Shown here one piece after another: positions 51,735 to 60,972 of a stretch of DNA of 64,000 nucleotides. The number at the start of each line of letters is the position of its first letter. Positions within the stretch are counted from its first letter, which is position 1. The stretch is from NCBI RefSeq assembly GCF_000315915.1, contig NC_020188.1:575501-639500 (forward strand), given 5' to 3'. The notes below the pieces were generated by a model. That model did not search any database. It was not told the DNA's origin and worked only from the letters and a program-made list of their open reading frames with translations. The position numbers were made by a program, and so were the translations under genes. This DNA is from Henningerozyma blattae CBS 6284. Its lineage: Eukaryota; Ascomycota; Saccharomycetes; Saccharomycetales; Saccharomycetaceae.

Positions 51735-52311
51735 TTTTAAGAGGATACAATGCAGTTACGCTTAGTTAATTAATATAATGTTTCTGTTTAAGGTATATTT
51801 TTGTCTTTTGTTTTTTTATTAATGAGAAGGCAATCCTTTATTTTTCCTGCCCATAATTGAATAAATAGGCAGAATGCGGATCTACAAAAATAAAGAGTAA
51901 GAGTATGATGATAATAAGAGAGATTCTTCGGAGAAAATACGGGTATTAAAGAAAAAGATCCGCCGAAAGTAAATGATTTTCTTAATCATAGAGGGTTATA
52001 AAAATATATTAAAAGTTAAGAAGTACAATACTAGAAGGATAAAATCTTATTCCCTTTATTTTGAGTTATAAGTATGTTTAAAAAGTCAAACTATAAAAAA
52101 ATATGATTTACTTAAGTATCTTACTTTCCTAAAAACATTATCGCCTTAAAGTTAATTTTTTGAGTATTGGCGTAATACAGTAAGAGAAATGAAATTTCGA
52201 TAAATAGATAAAAAATATAGAATAAAAAGTGATAAAGCCAAATCATTAAAAACTTTAATGTACAAACAAAATCATGATTGAATTATAAGTACGATAACCA
52301 TACGTTTCGGA
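51735..52311. other. spacer CAK1 5' / ERG3 3'
   Basis: About 580 bp, AT-rich, containing the CAK1 promoter. No motif of note was seen. Confidence 0.45.
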
Positions 52312-53415
52312 TTATCTCAATTTCTTGGAAGACACTTCATAATCATAGACTCTATCATCATCATTACCTTCCACTTCCACTTTCATAGCATCTATTTCCT
52401 TTACTTGTTCAGTCCAAGTAGCCATATTTTGTTCCTGTGGATTGAACAATTCGTCTTCTGGTTTTCTATAAGAACCACCTAATCTATCCCATAGAGTAGT
52501 GAATTGACCATAATTATAATTGAAATATAGATGATGAACAGTGTGACAAGCAGTACCGTTAACATATGGGTTGTTGGACATGTGATTACCATCATGAATC
52601 ATGACAGTCCAGAAATTGACAAATGAAAATAAGAATAGATATAAGACTTTGTTTAATGGCATTAGCATTGGGTAAATATGGTAAGGTAATGATTGGAAAT
52701 AACCATCTACAGGATGGAACGCATGTGATGCAAATGGTGTACAAACAAGCCATTTATGATGTGGTTTGTGTAAATGCTTATACACTAATGGCCAATGTAA
52801 CCATCTGTGTAACAAATAAATACCACAATCAGTAAACATGATAAATGTAACCAATTCTTGTAAGATGCTCCATTTACCATGTGGACCAAAATCAATATGT
52901 AAATTTGAATGGCCATGTAATTCTAAAATAAACCATGGAACTGTTAACATTGACATCACAGGAATGGCAGACATGGCCAATCTAATTTCCAAGATCATTT
53001 GATTTTTCAAATATCTTGGATGATTGAAAATATTCTTATCAAAAACAAACATATAACTTAAGGAAGCTGTTACGAAATATAAAATCCAGCCAAACACTGT
53101 AACAATAGCCAACATTGATATAAATTGTCTAATGACATTAAAACGTGGGAAGATGGAACCAAAGGAAGCTTCAGACATTTCCATCAAATATGGAGTATAC
53201 CCGTATATTTCTGGGTTTATCCTACTGGTCCAAGGAACATTTTTAATTTGATTGTTTAACCCTGTCACTAGACATGATACGTTACTAGTCCCTGTAGACA
53301 ACTGCAACTTAGAAACCCATTTTGGATCGATGGTGGTTGCCATCGATACGGGAAAAAACCTAGTATACCAATTATCTAAGAAATACGAATCACAAACCTC
53401 TAATACTAAATCCAT
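52312..53415 (-). CDS. ERG3: sterol C-5 desaturase
   Basis: 367 aa (S. cerevisiae 365). The three di-iron histidine boxes are complete: HRWLH (203-207), HKPHH (216-220) and HTVHH (291-295), with HDGNH (274-278) as an additional ligand region. Membrane segments lie at about 98-123, 145-165 and 252-272. The tail is acidic ([20 protein letters not shown]). The ER enzyme introduces the C5-6 double bond in episterol in late ergosterol synthesis. Two Upc2/Ecm22-type elements about 340-385 bp upstream predict sterol- and oxygen-dependent control. Confidence 0.98.
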   Translation of the reverse strand: MDLVLEVCDSYFLDNWYTRFFPVSMATTIDPKWVSKLQLSTGTSNVSCLVTGLNNQIKNVPWTSRINPEIYGYTPYLMEMSEASFGSIFPRFNVIRQFISMLAIVTVFGWILYFVTASLSYMFVFDKNIFNHPRYLKNQMILEIRLAMSAIPVMSMLTVPWFILELHGHSNLHIDFGPHGKWSILQELVTFIMFTDCGIYLLHRWLHWPLVYKHLHKPHHKWLVCTPFASHAFHPVDGYFQSLPYHIYPMLMPLNKVLYLFLFSFVNFWTVMIHDGNHMSNNPYVNGTACHTVHHLYFNYNYGQFTTLWDRLGGSYRKPEDELFNPQEQNMATWTEQVKEIDAMKVEVEGNDDDRVYDYEVSSKKLR

Positions 53416-54113
53416 GGTGATATCTTTTAAGGAATGTGTATGATAAGTACTTTACTTTTAAAAGCTATTATAACGATTGTTCTGAGTAAATAAACTGTAA
53501 CTCGGCTAGTCCTGCGTAATTTTCCAGCGACTGAATCAACCTTACTGAACTGGCGTACCTACCTTCTCCACGATTAATCTCTACGAAATCATCATACCAG
53601 GCTCTTATATACTACAATCTACCCATAGATTATTCGTTCCGCATCGTTGACGCTTGTACGAATCGTGTACAATACTGTATCTGCATCGTATCTGACAGGC
53701 TCCACGGCTTGCGGTGATTATAAATTGCGCCGATGTCCTGCCATTGTGGGTGTCGTATAGCATTTACGAGGGCGTTTACCGGGCATTAGCCTCGTTTAGA
53801 TGCGTCCTCGTAAAAGTGCGCTTAGGCGGCGCCCCCAGGGCTCGAACGGGCGCGTGAGCCGCAAAAGGTATTTGTGTTCGAGGCCACGCTTACCATGACT
53901 GTACTTCAAGAATGTGTTGAGTTTGTTGAATGTGTTGAGTTTATTCACTACGCTGGTTGGCCCAAGCTATGGGTACAAGATAAGACAAATGACGTACGGT
54001 AAAGAAGTTATGTTGTTAGAGGGAAAAAAAATATATAACGTGAGTTTAGCACGGGCTAATATACAAGTATCTATAAACCGGCGTCGCATTTAAGAGGTTG
54101 GGTGCAATAGAGA
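53416..54113. other. ERG3 promoter / CAF16 3' spacer
   Basis: About 700 bp with a GC-rich centre. Besides the sterol elements it contains a near-repeat GAATGTGTTGAGTTT (about 53910-53942, two copies about 18 bp apart). GTTCGAGCC on the minus strand near 53840 looks like a tRNA B box, but no T stem or acceptor pairs with it. Confidence 0.45.
53753..53799 (-). promoter_or_regulatory. sterol regulatory elements (Upc2/Ecm22) upstream of ERG3
   Basis: TCGTATA at 53753-53759 is the exact sterol regulatory element core bound by Upc2 and Ecm22. TCGTTTAG at 53792-53799 matches the related anaerobic AR1-type form. They lie 338 and 377 bp upstream of the ERG3 ATG, the only promoter in this spacer because CAF16 ends here. 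The area (about 53690-53900) is unusually GC-rich for this window. Confidence 0.65.
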
Positions 54114-54944
54114 TTAGTCCGTAGCCTCTCCGATGTCACCACGAAGCCAAGCTAGGGCTAGTGGGTGCAGTGAGTCGACTTTGCAGATGCTCACACTACC
54201 AGGGGTGTTACCTGTGGTAACAGCTTTCTTGGTTTTCTTGTTGTCATCGGAACTGAAACTGACATCCTTGGCATAATCCAAGCGTTGTACGATTTCACCG
54301 CCATTGATATGTATAACATAGTTTGGCCATTCTGCAAGACCATCAAAAATATGTGTCGCGTAGATAACGGAGCATTTACGTGTCTCAGTTTCCCATTTTA
54401 AGAAATCTAGCAACTTGCTTCTTGCAATGACATCGAGATCCACAGTAACTTCATCTAGCAGCAATACTCTCCATGGTTTCAATAGCCCCATGATCAATTG
54501 TACTCTTCTCTTTTGACCATCACTTAAACGATGCATTCTCCATGTTAAATCTACACTTAGCATATCGATTAGTTTATCACCACGCTCTTTGAAATGTTGA
54601 TAACCAATACTATTGAGTAATTCAAGAATTCCAATATCTCTATTGATGATGTTCATATGACACCATTCAGTACCCAAATAAGTAGTATTTTGGCACTCTT
54701 CTTCGCCACTCACATCCATACTTGTAGGTGAAAATGGATCAAGTCCATTAACCAAAATATTCCCGTTCAAACATAAATGTTTACCACTGATTAATCTCAA
54801 CAAAGTAGATTTACCGGCACCATTGCAACCAATTAATAATGTTCTTGTATTCCAAGGTATAGAAAGTTCAATATTTTTTAATGCTGGAGTTTCATGTTCA
54901 GGAAACTTATAAGTTAGGTTTTTAATTTCAACAGCTTTTGACAT
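54114..54944 (-). CDS. CAF16: soluble ABC-type ATPase, CCR4-associated
   Basis: 276 aa (S. cerevisiae 289). It is a single nucleotide-binding domain without membrane segments: Walker A GCNGAGKST (39-47), signature LSDGQ (140-144), Walker B LLLDE (161-165) and switch His H198 (YATHIFDGL). The C-terminal part ends in LHPLALAWLRGDIGEA, typical of the family. Caf16 is a non-transporter ABC protein reported to associate with Ccr4-Not and the mediator-associated Srb proteins. GYP8, next to it in S. cerevisiae, is missing. STE2 is divergent. Confidence 0.95.
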   Translation of the reverse strand: MSKAVEIKNLTYKFPEHETPALKNIELSIPWNTRTLLIGCNGAGKSTLLRLISGKHLCLNGNILVNGLDPFSPTSMDVSGEEECQNTTYLGTEWCHMNIINRDIGILELLNSIGYQHFKERGDKLIDMLSVDLTWRMHRLSDGQKRRVQLIMGLLKPWRVLLLDEVTVDLDVIARSKLLDFLKWETETRKCSVIYATHIFDGLAEWPNYVIHINGGEIVQRLDYAKDVSFSSDDNKKTKKAVTTGNTPGSVSICKVDSLHPLALAWLRGDIGEATD

Positions 54945-55371
54945 TAGCAGTATTTTATTGACATTTCTTACACGAACAATAAATGTATTACAGAAACTAT
55001 TCTATATATGACACATTCTTCATTGGTTTTTATAGATCTATTGGGATAGTCAAGATTTTTCCTAATGCTTAAATGAATTTTCAGATCTCGGGAATGCATC
55101 TTACCCGAGATTCTCCGAAAACATATCTTTTATCACGTGATTTTATAAACATTCATTCGTATGTTTGTTCGAGTCTTCAAATCACCTTTATTTGATTCAT
55201 TTGGATTACTTAAGGATCTAACCAATTGAATATGATTTATTTCCTATTTTCTAACCTCAAGGTTTCTCATTCTCAATTACTACTATTATTTAAAAAAATT
55301 TTGAATTTTTTTTTGATTTTATTGATTTTTGATATTTTTTGTGGTCAGAAAATATTAAATACTCGAAGATT

Positions 55372-55400
55372 TGTAATTTACCGAATTGGGTAATTACATG
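55372..55400 (+). promoter_or_regulatory. alpha2-Mcm1-alpha2 operator of STE2
   Basis: A 29-bp near-palindrome starting TGTAATTTACC and ending GGTAATTACATG. The centre CCGAATTGGG is a CC-N6-GG Mcm1 box. The outer TGTAATT and AATTACATG are alpha2 half-sites at the usual spacing. The layout equals the S. cerevisiae a-specific gene operator, which lets Mcm1 activate in a cells and alpha2-Mcm1-Tup1 repress in alpha and diploid cells. It lies about 450 bp upstream of the STE2 ATG. Confidence 0.85.
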
Positions 55401-55403
55401 ATT

Positions 55404-55410
55404 TGTTTCA
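55404..55410 (-). promoter_or_regulatory. pheromone response element next to the operator
   Basis: TGTTTCA, the complement of the Ste12 site TGAAACA, lies 3 bp after the alpha2-Mcm1 operator. A second copy is at 55681-55687. Paired Ste12 sites beside Mcm1 boxes are usual in a-specific, pheromone-induced genes. Confidence 0.6.
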
Positions 55411-55849
55411 AATTTGAGGTTTGACACTTACAGTTAAAAACATTTTTAAAAGAAAATTCAATTTGCTATTAATCTTTAAAGGAAATTTAGATCAAAAAAC
55501 TTATTAGACAAAGCTGCAATGATCATAGTTTCATCTCTTAAAATAGTTATTTACTTTCTCCTCATATTACTATAAAATATGCCATTACCTGCATAGTATA
55601 CTAGTAAAACACCCTATTTCCTGTTATCTCTTTACGAAAATAGTAATTTACATGATTAATTAAATGTTTTGTATAATGATTGTTTCATGTTAATCTATAC
55701 TACAAAAAAAAAAAAACGAATATTTTTATCTGTCATATTTATACTGATATTATTTTATCATTAAAATATAAAAATTCTTTTCCAATATTCTCTGAAAAAA
55801 AAGTATCAAATAAATTAATTACATCTGAACAGTAGTGTCTCAATTTTAA

Positions 55850-57298
55850 ATGCAAGAAACTTCAGAAGCAATCTCTCCTCTATATTATGATAAAAACTAC
55901 GATCCAAGATACAGTTTGCTTTCCTTTACCTCCATCTATGGAGATGGGACACAGATAACGTTTGATGACCTTCAATATTTTATTAATAACTTAACAACTT
56001 CAGGTATACTATTTGGTGTTCGTTTTGGTTCTTCATTCATGACGCTATTAATCATGTGGATGGTTTACCAAAAAAAAAATACCCCAATATTTATCATAAA
56101 TCAAGTTGCTTTATTGTTAATTATATTACACGATATTCTTGAATTTGCATATTTATTTTCAAATCTAAGTTCTGCAGCTTTTTCTTTAACAGGATTTAGT
56201 CAGTTTATTACGAGAAATAATATTCATATTTATGGTGCTATCAATATTTTCCAAGTACTACTTGTTGCAACTATTGAAGTTTCATTAGTATATCAAATTA
56301 AAGTTATATTTGCAGGTACAACTTCTAAAAAACACGGAATCCAGGGTTTGCTTGTTGGCACAAGCTTCTTAGGATTAGCAACTACCGCAATGTATTTTGT
56401 TACTGCCATAACAGGTATGGTTTCCATGTATAAAGATGTAAATACTGCAAATGCAAAATATTTCAATGTTGCAGCCATTCTATTAACTTCTTCCATTAAT
56501 CTAACAACAATTATTTTGGTTATTAAATTAGTTTTAGCAATTAAATCAAGAAGATATCTAGGCTTGAAACAATTTAGTTCATTCCATATTTTATTAATTA
56601 TGCTATCTCAAACCTTAATTATTCCTTCTATTCTTCTAATTTTATCATATAGCTTAACTGCTAATAGAGGTACAGATAAATTATTTAGTGTGGGCACATT
56701 ATTAGCAGTATTATCTCTACCATTGTCTTCTTTGTGGGCTACTTCAGCAAATACTCAAAGTAAACCCGAATATGATACATCAAGCTATACTTTACCCACC
56801 AGCAGTGGAGAATCTTATTTGACTTTTGAAAATAATGGACTATATTCTCCTTCAAATAATGGGAAGGGTAAAAAGCAAGGCACAATCGATAATATCATTT
56901 CTAAAGTTTCATTTAAAAGCCATAAAAAGGTTTTACCAAATATGAAACAAACTAAGTCACAGTCTGAAAGTGCAACTTCAAACGAATCCTCTTTTCTTTC
57001 AGAAACCACAGTACATGATTTAGAAAAGCAAAGTAAGCTTAATGCTACATATAGTATCACAAAAGAAGTAAGTGATGACTTTGAAGTATATACACCCACA
57101 ACAGCGGCAGAAAATGAAGCTCGAACATTTTGGACAGAGAACTCTTCCATAAAGAGTCAATTTCAGAACCTAAAGAAACAAGATACCATCCAGGAATCTT
57201 GCGAAGATTTAGATAGTGCTATAATTGAAACTTTAGCTCAAAATTTAGATGATGGGATGATAAAAACCAAAAAGGTGGAATATAAGCATTTTCAATAA
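55850..57298 (+). CDS. STE2: alpha-factor pheromone receptor
   Basis: 482 aa (S. cerevisiae 431). A short extracellular N terminus precedes seven hydrophobic segments (about 48-70, 79-100, 124-150, 161-185, 205-228, 246-268, 276-296). The stretches GVRFGSSFMTLLIMWMVYQKKNTPIF and FSSFHILLIMLSQTLIIPSILLILSY contain the TM1 GxxxG-like packing region and the TM6 signature with LIIPSIL of Ste2. The cytosolic tail from about 298 is Ser/Thr/Glu-rich and longer than in S. cerevisiae; it would carry the phosphorylation and endocytosis sites. The protein couples to the Gpa1 heterotrimer. The operator and pheromone elements upstream confirm the a-specific assignment. Confidence 0.96.
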   Translation: MQETSEAISPLYYDKNYDPRYSLLSFTSIYGDGTQITFDDLQYFINNLTTSGILFGVRFGSSFMTLLIMWMVYQKKNTPIFIINQVALLLIILHDILEFAYLFSNLSSAAFSLTGFSQFITRNNIHIYGAINIFQVLLVATIEVSLVYQIKVIFAGTTSKKHGIQGLLVGTSFLGLATTAMYFVTAITGMVSMYKDVNTANAKYFNVAAILLTSSINLTTIILVIKLVLAIKSRRYLGLKQFSSFHILLIMLSQTLIIPSILLILSYSLTANRGTDKLFSVGTLLAVLSLPLSSLWATSANTQSKPEYDTSSYTLPTSSGESYLTFENNGLYSPSNNGKGKKQGTIDNIISKVSFKSHKKVLPNMKQTKSQSESATSNESSFLSETTVHDLEKQSKLNATYSITKEVSDDFEVYTPTTAAENEARTFWTENSSIKSQFQNLKKQDTIQESCEDLDSAIIETLAQNLDDGMIKTKKVEYKHFQ

Positions 57299-58318
57299 GA
57301 AAATTATTCACCATTGCACTTATTCTAATATACACTCCGACGAAATTTTAACTTTGAAATTTAATTTTATTTTTTCTACTATTTTTATTTCTTAATAATT
57401 CTTTTATTTATTTATTATTTAATTTTTTTTAATTTATTCAAATAATTACCTATTATCAGCTTCTATTTATACCATTTTATAATATTAAATACTCAATGAG
57501 CCCATTATTCCTTAAATAAAACACCCAGTTTCAGTTAAATGGATATTAAATTCTAAATTGAAAAATTTAAGATTAAATTATTCCCATTGTTATTTTCAGT
57601 TTTATTATATAGTTTCTTCTTAAAAGAGCCATGTTTCTGCAAATTTCAATATATATATATATATATATTTTTTACTAATATAGAAGCGTATTGTAAAATA
57701 CCAGAAAAGGAAAAAATATATATTAGTAGAAACTAGGATACAAACTTAGCCATCTCAAATAAAATTTATCATTGAAGTTTGTACGAATTTCATTAAATTA
57801 TGGTGCTCTATGCATTCCGAAAGTTAGGCTAACAAGCGGTGTAATAATAGACTACTATGATTAATTTAAAATATTCCAGCTGAAAAATCATTACCATGCT
57901 TTGTAAGATTCGAATTTTTAAATATACATATATATAATTATTATTATGAAATTTTCTGAAAGATAGAGTACCCTTCTCTCAGATCGAAAAACTTTCTATG
58001 AGATGAAGAATATCAGTATGTCTCAAAGTTGGCAAGTAACAGATTGCAGATAATCCAAATTGTTTTAGCTGAATAACGACATAAATATCAACTAACTCTT
58101 GTAATTCATTAAACTAATAATTCCATATATCAATTTCCTCAAGGCTATTTCCTTCATATCTTTGAAGTCAAATAATATTGCGCATGTTATCAAGCAATAT
58201 TAACTTGCTAGTTAATAGCAGAAAAATCTATATTAAGAATATAAAATAGTTTATTTAATTAATCACATTAAAATAATAATAATATCTATCATTAGAATGA
58301 AATGCAGTATAGTGTTCA
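57299..58318. other. convergent AT-rich spacer STE2/IES3
   Basis: About 1 kb, extremely AT-rich, with an AT run near 57648-57667. S. cerevisiae genes from these intervals (BST1, EPL1, BUD27, SPT8, OSW2) are absent. I see no RNA gene. Confidence 0.5.
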
Positions 58319-59340
58319 TTAATCCTCTGACTTATTATCAGATATTTGACTATCTGAAGTTCTAGAATCTAAAGGAGAGGCAGTTACAAATGGAGAAGAA
58401 TCAGATGAAGGTGTACTAGTCGATACTATACTTTTCAAGCCATGTTCTGATATTTTTTGCTTTTTAAAGAATATATTTTGTTCTCTATTAAATACTAAGG
58501 TATTTTGTTGACTTGTGAGTTCAGGTAATCCTAATTTGTAATATAATCTTTTAGAATCCTTTTTTGTCGGTATAGATTGACTAGTTTTATCGGTTGCTGT
58601 ATTATCTGTATTAGATATAGAAGTATATTTCTGATTATCCATATTATCGTTTCGTATTTTGGAGTTTGGTGCAGTATCTATTGATTTATATAAATCCCAT
58701 TCTGTATTTGCGTCTAGTAATAATTCCTTTAGTATAAACCACTTTTTTTCTTCTTTCAGTAACGAATTATATTGTTTGATCAAATTCTGATTAATTTGTT
58801 TCAACCAAGAAATTTGTTTTTCAATGGGAATCTTTTTTTCAATTTGATGATATTCATTTGCTTCTTCATTATTCACTATATCTCCTAATTGTAACTTATT
58901 TGCAATAGATTGTAATACTGCATCATTTTGCGAATATAGATTATTCTTGAAGAGTTTTGATTTAGTTAAATTTATTTCAGACTCTAATATTGGGTCACTC
59001 TCAGGGGATTCAATGGATTGAAAACTACCAGGTGTATTCTTGATAACTTCATAATTGATTTTGGTTAAATCATCAACAGCTAATATATGTCTTTTAAAAT
59101 ACGTACCCATAGGAGAATTATGAGACGCAGGTAAAAAACTTGTCACTGGGACAGAAACAAACCCACTACTGTTAGTTGTGTCGGTAGTAGGCTGAGGGAT
59201 TGGAATTAAATTAAATTTATTTTGGCATGAACATCTGTTGTTAGAAAAGGAGGGGTAGGAGTAGCCTTAAAATACCGAATCGAAGATTTAGAATATTGAA
59301 GTTGCTTATCACCTTTCAATAGTTCGTTGAAATCTTCCAT
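58319..59340 (-). CDS. IES3: INO80 complex subunit, apparent -1 frameshift after codon 43
   Basis: The large frame (58319-59146) begins with GTG and has no ATG until residue 13, yet holds the Ies3 core: FKRHILAVDDLTKINYEVIKN, then KKWFILKELLLDANTEWDL, and a Ser-rich tail. The proper start is ATG 59340 in another frame: MEDFNELLKGDKQLQYSKSS, which matches the Ies3 N terminus (FEDLL..NKQVQF). That frame stops at 59206-59208. The frames overlap between 59269 and 59206, and a -1 step joins them. The zero-frame heptamer A_AAT_TTA (59212-59218) lies there, one codon before the stop. Ies3 is a small nuclear subunit of the INO80 remodeller. It is divergent from FCF2, as in S. cerevisiae. Confidence 0.85.
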
Positions 59341-59900
59341 TATTATTGTGGTGGTAATAACTTGGAGGGAACCAGAAAGCAGGACGTGTCAACAAGATCT
59401 TTTGGCCGGCTTAACACTCAGTAAAATCAACAAAAATGGCTTTACTTTATACCTTGATTTTATATAAATAATAGAATACGACCACCATGTTTTTATAAAC
59501 AAGTCAAGAAGTTTCGGGTGAACTTTTTTTTCCCTGACCTCAAACCTCAGGGAAGGACTCTTGAATAAGAAAATCAACGCAATTGGTTTGAGCATAAGAA
59601 TTCTAGGAAAAATAAGGTTTTTTCTGTGATTGTTGTGATCTGTTTCAGTGTCAGTGAAATTAAAAGTGGAATATCTAAAAATTCTGAAATTTAAAAAAAA
59701 CACTCAGAGCCTTCACGTGCGAAAATGAAAATGAAAAAAAAATGAATTTTCCGAAATTTTTTAATATCGTAAATATAATTTTGGTTTGTAAAATCGATGA
59801 GGTAATGAAAAAAAAAGTTTATATTATATAAAAACTAGACTTTAGCTTTGGTAATCAGGATCACGATTAATAATCTATAAGTTGTATATTTAAGACAAAA
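59341..59900. promoter_or_regulatory. divergent promoter IES3/FCF2 with PAC and RRPE-like motifs
   Basis: CGATGAGG at 59795-59802 is a PAC core and GAAATTTTTT at 59753-59762 is RRPE-like; both lie 100-150 bp upstream of the FCF2 ATG, fitting rRNA-processing control. TCACGTGC at about 59713-59720 is an E-box. The minus-strand ORF 59389-59703 is an accident of AT-rich sequence and lies over the IES3 promoter. Confidence 0.5.
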
Positions 59901-60590
59901 ATGGCTTCAATGACTGAAGAGTTAGATGATTTATTCTCACAATTACAAAAAGCTAATGATGAATTAAAAGTCTCAACAACTGTAAATGAAGAAAAAACTA
60001 GTAATGATTTCAGTTCGAATGATGATTTGTTAGAATTAGAAGATGAGAATCTTACTAAGGATGGGCGTAATAGAGAAGAAATCTTTCAAGAAATAGAGAA
60101 CAACTTAAAAGAACTTCCAAAATTCCAAACAACTTTTGATTCGATAGGTGATATGAGAAAAGATAAAAAAGAATTGATTAAAAAATTATTAATCAATCCC
60201 TCGGAACAAAAAAGACAAAAGAGAGAAAAATCTAGTGAGGATTGGTTCATTATACCCAAATTGAGCGATGCTAAAAGAAAGTCTATTGAAAGAGATTTAC
60301 TTTTAATAAAACATAGAGCAGCATTAGATCCAAAACGTCATTATAAGAAACAGAAGTGGGTTGCTCCAGATAGAATATCTGTTGGTACTATTATAGAAGA
60401 TAAAACTGAATATTTCAGTAGTAGATTAAAGAATAAAGAAAGAAAGAATACAATGTTAGAGACTCTAATGGCTGATGGTGATAGAAACAAATATTTCAAA
60501 AAGAAATATAATGAAATTCAAGAGAAGAAAACGAGCGGTAGAAAAGGTCATTATAAGCAGGTCAAATCTAGGAGACAAGGTGGGAGGTAG
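59901..60590 (+). CDS. FCF2: rRNA-processing factor Fcf2/Tdif2 family
   Basis: 229 aa (S. cerevisiae 217). The N terminus (1-90) is acidic and coiled. The conserved block starts at about 110 with SSEDWFIIPKLSDAKRKSIERDLLLIKHRAALDPKRHYKKQKW and continues to DRISVGTIIEDKTEYFSSRLKNKERK. The C terminus is strongly basic (GRKGHYKQVKSRRQGGR). Fcf2 is an essential nucleolar protein needed for early 18S rRNA cleavages (A0, A1, A2). The alternation of acidic N terminus and basic C terminus is family-typical. PAC and RRPE-like motifs lie upstream. Confidence 0.96.
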   Translation: MASMTEELDDLFSQLQKANDELKVSTTVNEEKTSNDFSSNDDLLELEDENLTKDGRNREEIFQEIENNLKELPKFQTTFDSIGDMRKDKKELIKKLLINPSEQKRQKREKSSEDWFIIPKLSDAKRKSIERDLLLIKHRAALDPKRHYKKQKWVAPDRISVGTIIEDKTEYFSSRLKNKERKNTMLETLMADGDRNKYFKKKYNEIQEKKTSGRKGHYKQVKSRRQGGR

Positions 60591-60972
60591 TTTTAAAGCA
60601 TTGATATTATCCATAACGGCATTAAATAGATTGTAATATAGTCATATGTATAGAAAGAAAAATTATATTCTTTTAGAAATATTTTAATACAATATGTATA
60701 ACTTTACGAACTATTTTTCAGTATAAAAGACTAAGTAGTATATACTTTTTTATATAAATCTTTAAATTTTGAAAGAACTTGAAGAGGGAAGCATAATAAT
60801 TTCAAAAGAAAAAAGAAAAAAAAATATTGGTTTTAGGAAAGAGGAATAGTAAAATATATAAATGAATACGTACAAGGAATAATAATAAAAAGTATAGTTA
60901 TGATAGAATAAGCAGACGATAGATCATTAATATTTAAGAGAATTCAAAAGCAAAAAAACAAAATTGATTTGC
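60591..60972. other. convergent spacer FCF2/LPD1
   Basis: About 380 bp of AT-rich 3' sequence with A tracts. Nothing else was seen. Confidence 0.5.

Larger units (their letters stand above)
54945..55849. other. divergent spacer CAF16/STE2
   Basis: About 900 bp. It holds the a-specific operator and pheromone elements listed separately. ATCACGTGAT (55132-55141) is a perfect E-box palindrome of Cbf1/CDEI type; no CDEII-CDEIII follows, so it is not a centromere. Poly-T and poly-A runs flank it. Confidence 0.55.

Noticed and set aside
53820..53890. Possible tRNA: GTTCGAGCC (minus) and GTTCGAGGCC (plus) resemble B boxes
   Set aside because: T stems do not pair, no A box at the right spacing and no acceptor stem.
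55131..55141. CDEI-like ATCACGTGAT, possible point centromere
   Set aside because: No AT-only CDEII of suitable length with a TTCCGAA CDEIII beside it; better read as an E-box.
59713..59760. TCACGTG and TTTTCCGAAA close together, centromere-like
   Set aside because: Spacing of about 30 bp is far too short for CDEII, and the site is the IES3/FCF2 promoter.
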